From: Mytilus californianus
Taxonomy: Eukaryota; Mollusca; Bivalvia; Mytilida; Mytilidae
DNA length: 64,000 nucleotides
Reading direction: 5' to 3'
Assembly (NCBI RefSeq): GCF_021869535.1
Contig: NW_026262679.1
Coordinates: forward strand, 86,487,143-86,551,142
Made by a program: the position numbers and the translations under genes. Below are positions 62,938 to 64,000 of this stretch, one piece after another (the first letter of the stretch is position 1; every line of letters starts with the position of its first letter). Below the pieces are notes generated by a model that searched no databases, had not been told where the DNA came from, and saw nothing but the letters and a program-made list of their open reading frames with translations.

Positions 62938-64000
62938 CCTTGTTCGAAAATGAGTTAACGATTAGTGCTTCGGTCTGTTATTGCTGGAAATTATAAAAGA
63001 AATCTTTTATTTTTAAAATCAAATATAAAGACAGTCGAATTGATTGATTACCTTCCTTCGTAAGAGGTGGAAAACACTTGCAAGGAGTAAGAAACTGATT
63101 GGTTTAGGTCATGTTTCTCATGGAGGTTTAGCTAGCTATAAAACCAGGTTTAACCCTCTATTTTCTCCGGAAATGCCTGTAACAAGTCAGGAATATGGCA
63201 GTTGTTTTTCACTTGTTTCGTTGATCGATAGCGTTTGATTTTGTCAATTTTTATGGACTTAATTCCCCTCTTTTTTTAATTTGCCTTGGAGTTCGGTATT
63301 TTTGTTATATTTTTTTTCACAATGGCAAGTATTAAAGACATATCAGGACGAGAATATTGATTGATTGTTGGTTGCTTAACGTCCAGTGTCAAATATTTCA
63401 TGCATGTTCAGGACGAAGGACGAGAATATATATTATATATAAATGTGACGTGAATATGAACCTTGCTTTGGGTAGACTGACATGCCGGAGTATTAACGTG
63501 CTAGTTCACATGATAAATGTCCTCAGGGAGGGATGCGAACATACAAGGGCACATTATATTCTGACTCAAACGCTGAAAACAAATCCAAATATTTTCATGT
63601 TTGAACAGTAAAAAGGAAATATAAAAATCAAAAAAAGTGTTGTCATAGCAATATGATACATATAAATAGTGATGTCTGTCCTAAAAAAATTAGTAGAGAC
63701 ATCAGATAGTATGTAAATCAGTACTTCTTATTGATCGATAACCAACCATGCTGAGTCTTGACTATTTTTTTTCATGCTTCACTTGCTTTTGTCATATTTA
63801 AGAAACTTTAATAGATGATGAATGACTGCTAACGTCCAGCGGCAAATTGATATGCATATTCAGGAGCTTTAATATACATCCATGCTATCACATATGGGTA
63901 AATAATTTTCCATGTTTTCTATACTCTTAAGAGCCAAATCAAATGAAAAGTAACTTTTGTTTAATATTATCATTTATGTAGGTATGAAGATCTTAAATGT
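62938..64000. other. Window end: no gene recognised
   Basis: Holds two SINE-tail-like pieces (63355-63425 and 63815-63865: gttgcttaacgtccagtg, 'atgcat.ttcagga'). The short open frames have no recognisable domain. Confidence 0.45.

Overview
The window is eukaryotic genomic DNA from a bivalve mollusc, most likely a marine mussel (Mytilus or a close relative). Short exons with GT-AG borders sit in AT-rich introns full of repeat families that I recognise, from memory, as typical of mussel genomes. These include the SINE-like 'gtatgagtgccaatgagaca' family, the 'ggggccagctgaagcc' retroelement tail, and a degraded reverse transcriptase with its tRNA-derived SINE. No database search was run.

Positions 1 to about 52,210 (+ strand) hold the 3' part of a fibrillin gene. 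I place 36 coding exons, entering in mid-gene at position 1 and stopping at 50,753-50,755. Summed lengths give 4,584 bp, exactly 1,528 codons including the stop. Nearly every intron is phase 1. The encoded order is 5 EGF, TB, 2 cbEGF, TB, 7 cbEGF, TB, 5 cbEGF, TB, 7 EGF, and a C-terminal unique domain with an R-A-K-R furin site and an asprosin-like propeptide. This matches human fibrillin from cbEGF18 to the C-terminus, domain for domain.

The largest fibrillin intron (24,764-34,681) contains a complete antisense gene. It has three exons and encodes a 175-residue secreted C1q-domain protein, an innate-immunity lectin-like family that is greatly expanded in bivalves. The second intron of that gene holds a roughly 2.9-kb imperfect palindrome with arms of about 1.24 kb and TTA at both outer edges, which looks like a foldback transposon.

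The most unusual signal is in the fibrillin exons. At six of the 25 single-exon EGF modules, the exon's 3' tail has been tandemly duplicated together with its splice donor into the following intron. In the extreme case (44,299-45,016) thirteen 51-bp units follow the exon, so fourteen donor-type sites lie 51 bp apart, all in the same reading phase. Use of any of them would lengthen the protein by multiples of 17 residues without a frameshift.

From about 52,210 to 64,000 I see no intact gene. The stretch contains a reverse-transcriptase relic split by a SINE with an 11-bp target duplication, several tandem arrays, antisense copies of mussel repeats and a zinc-knuckle (gag-like) relic.
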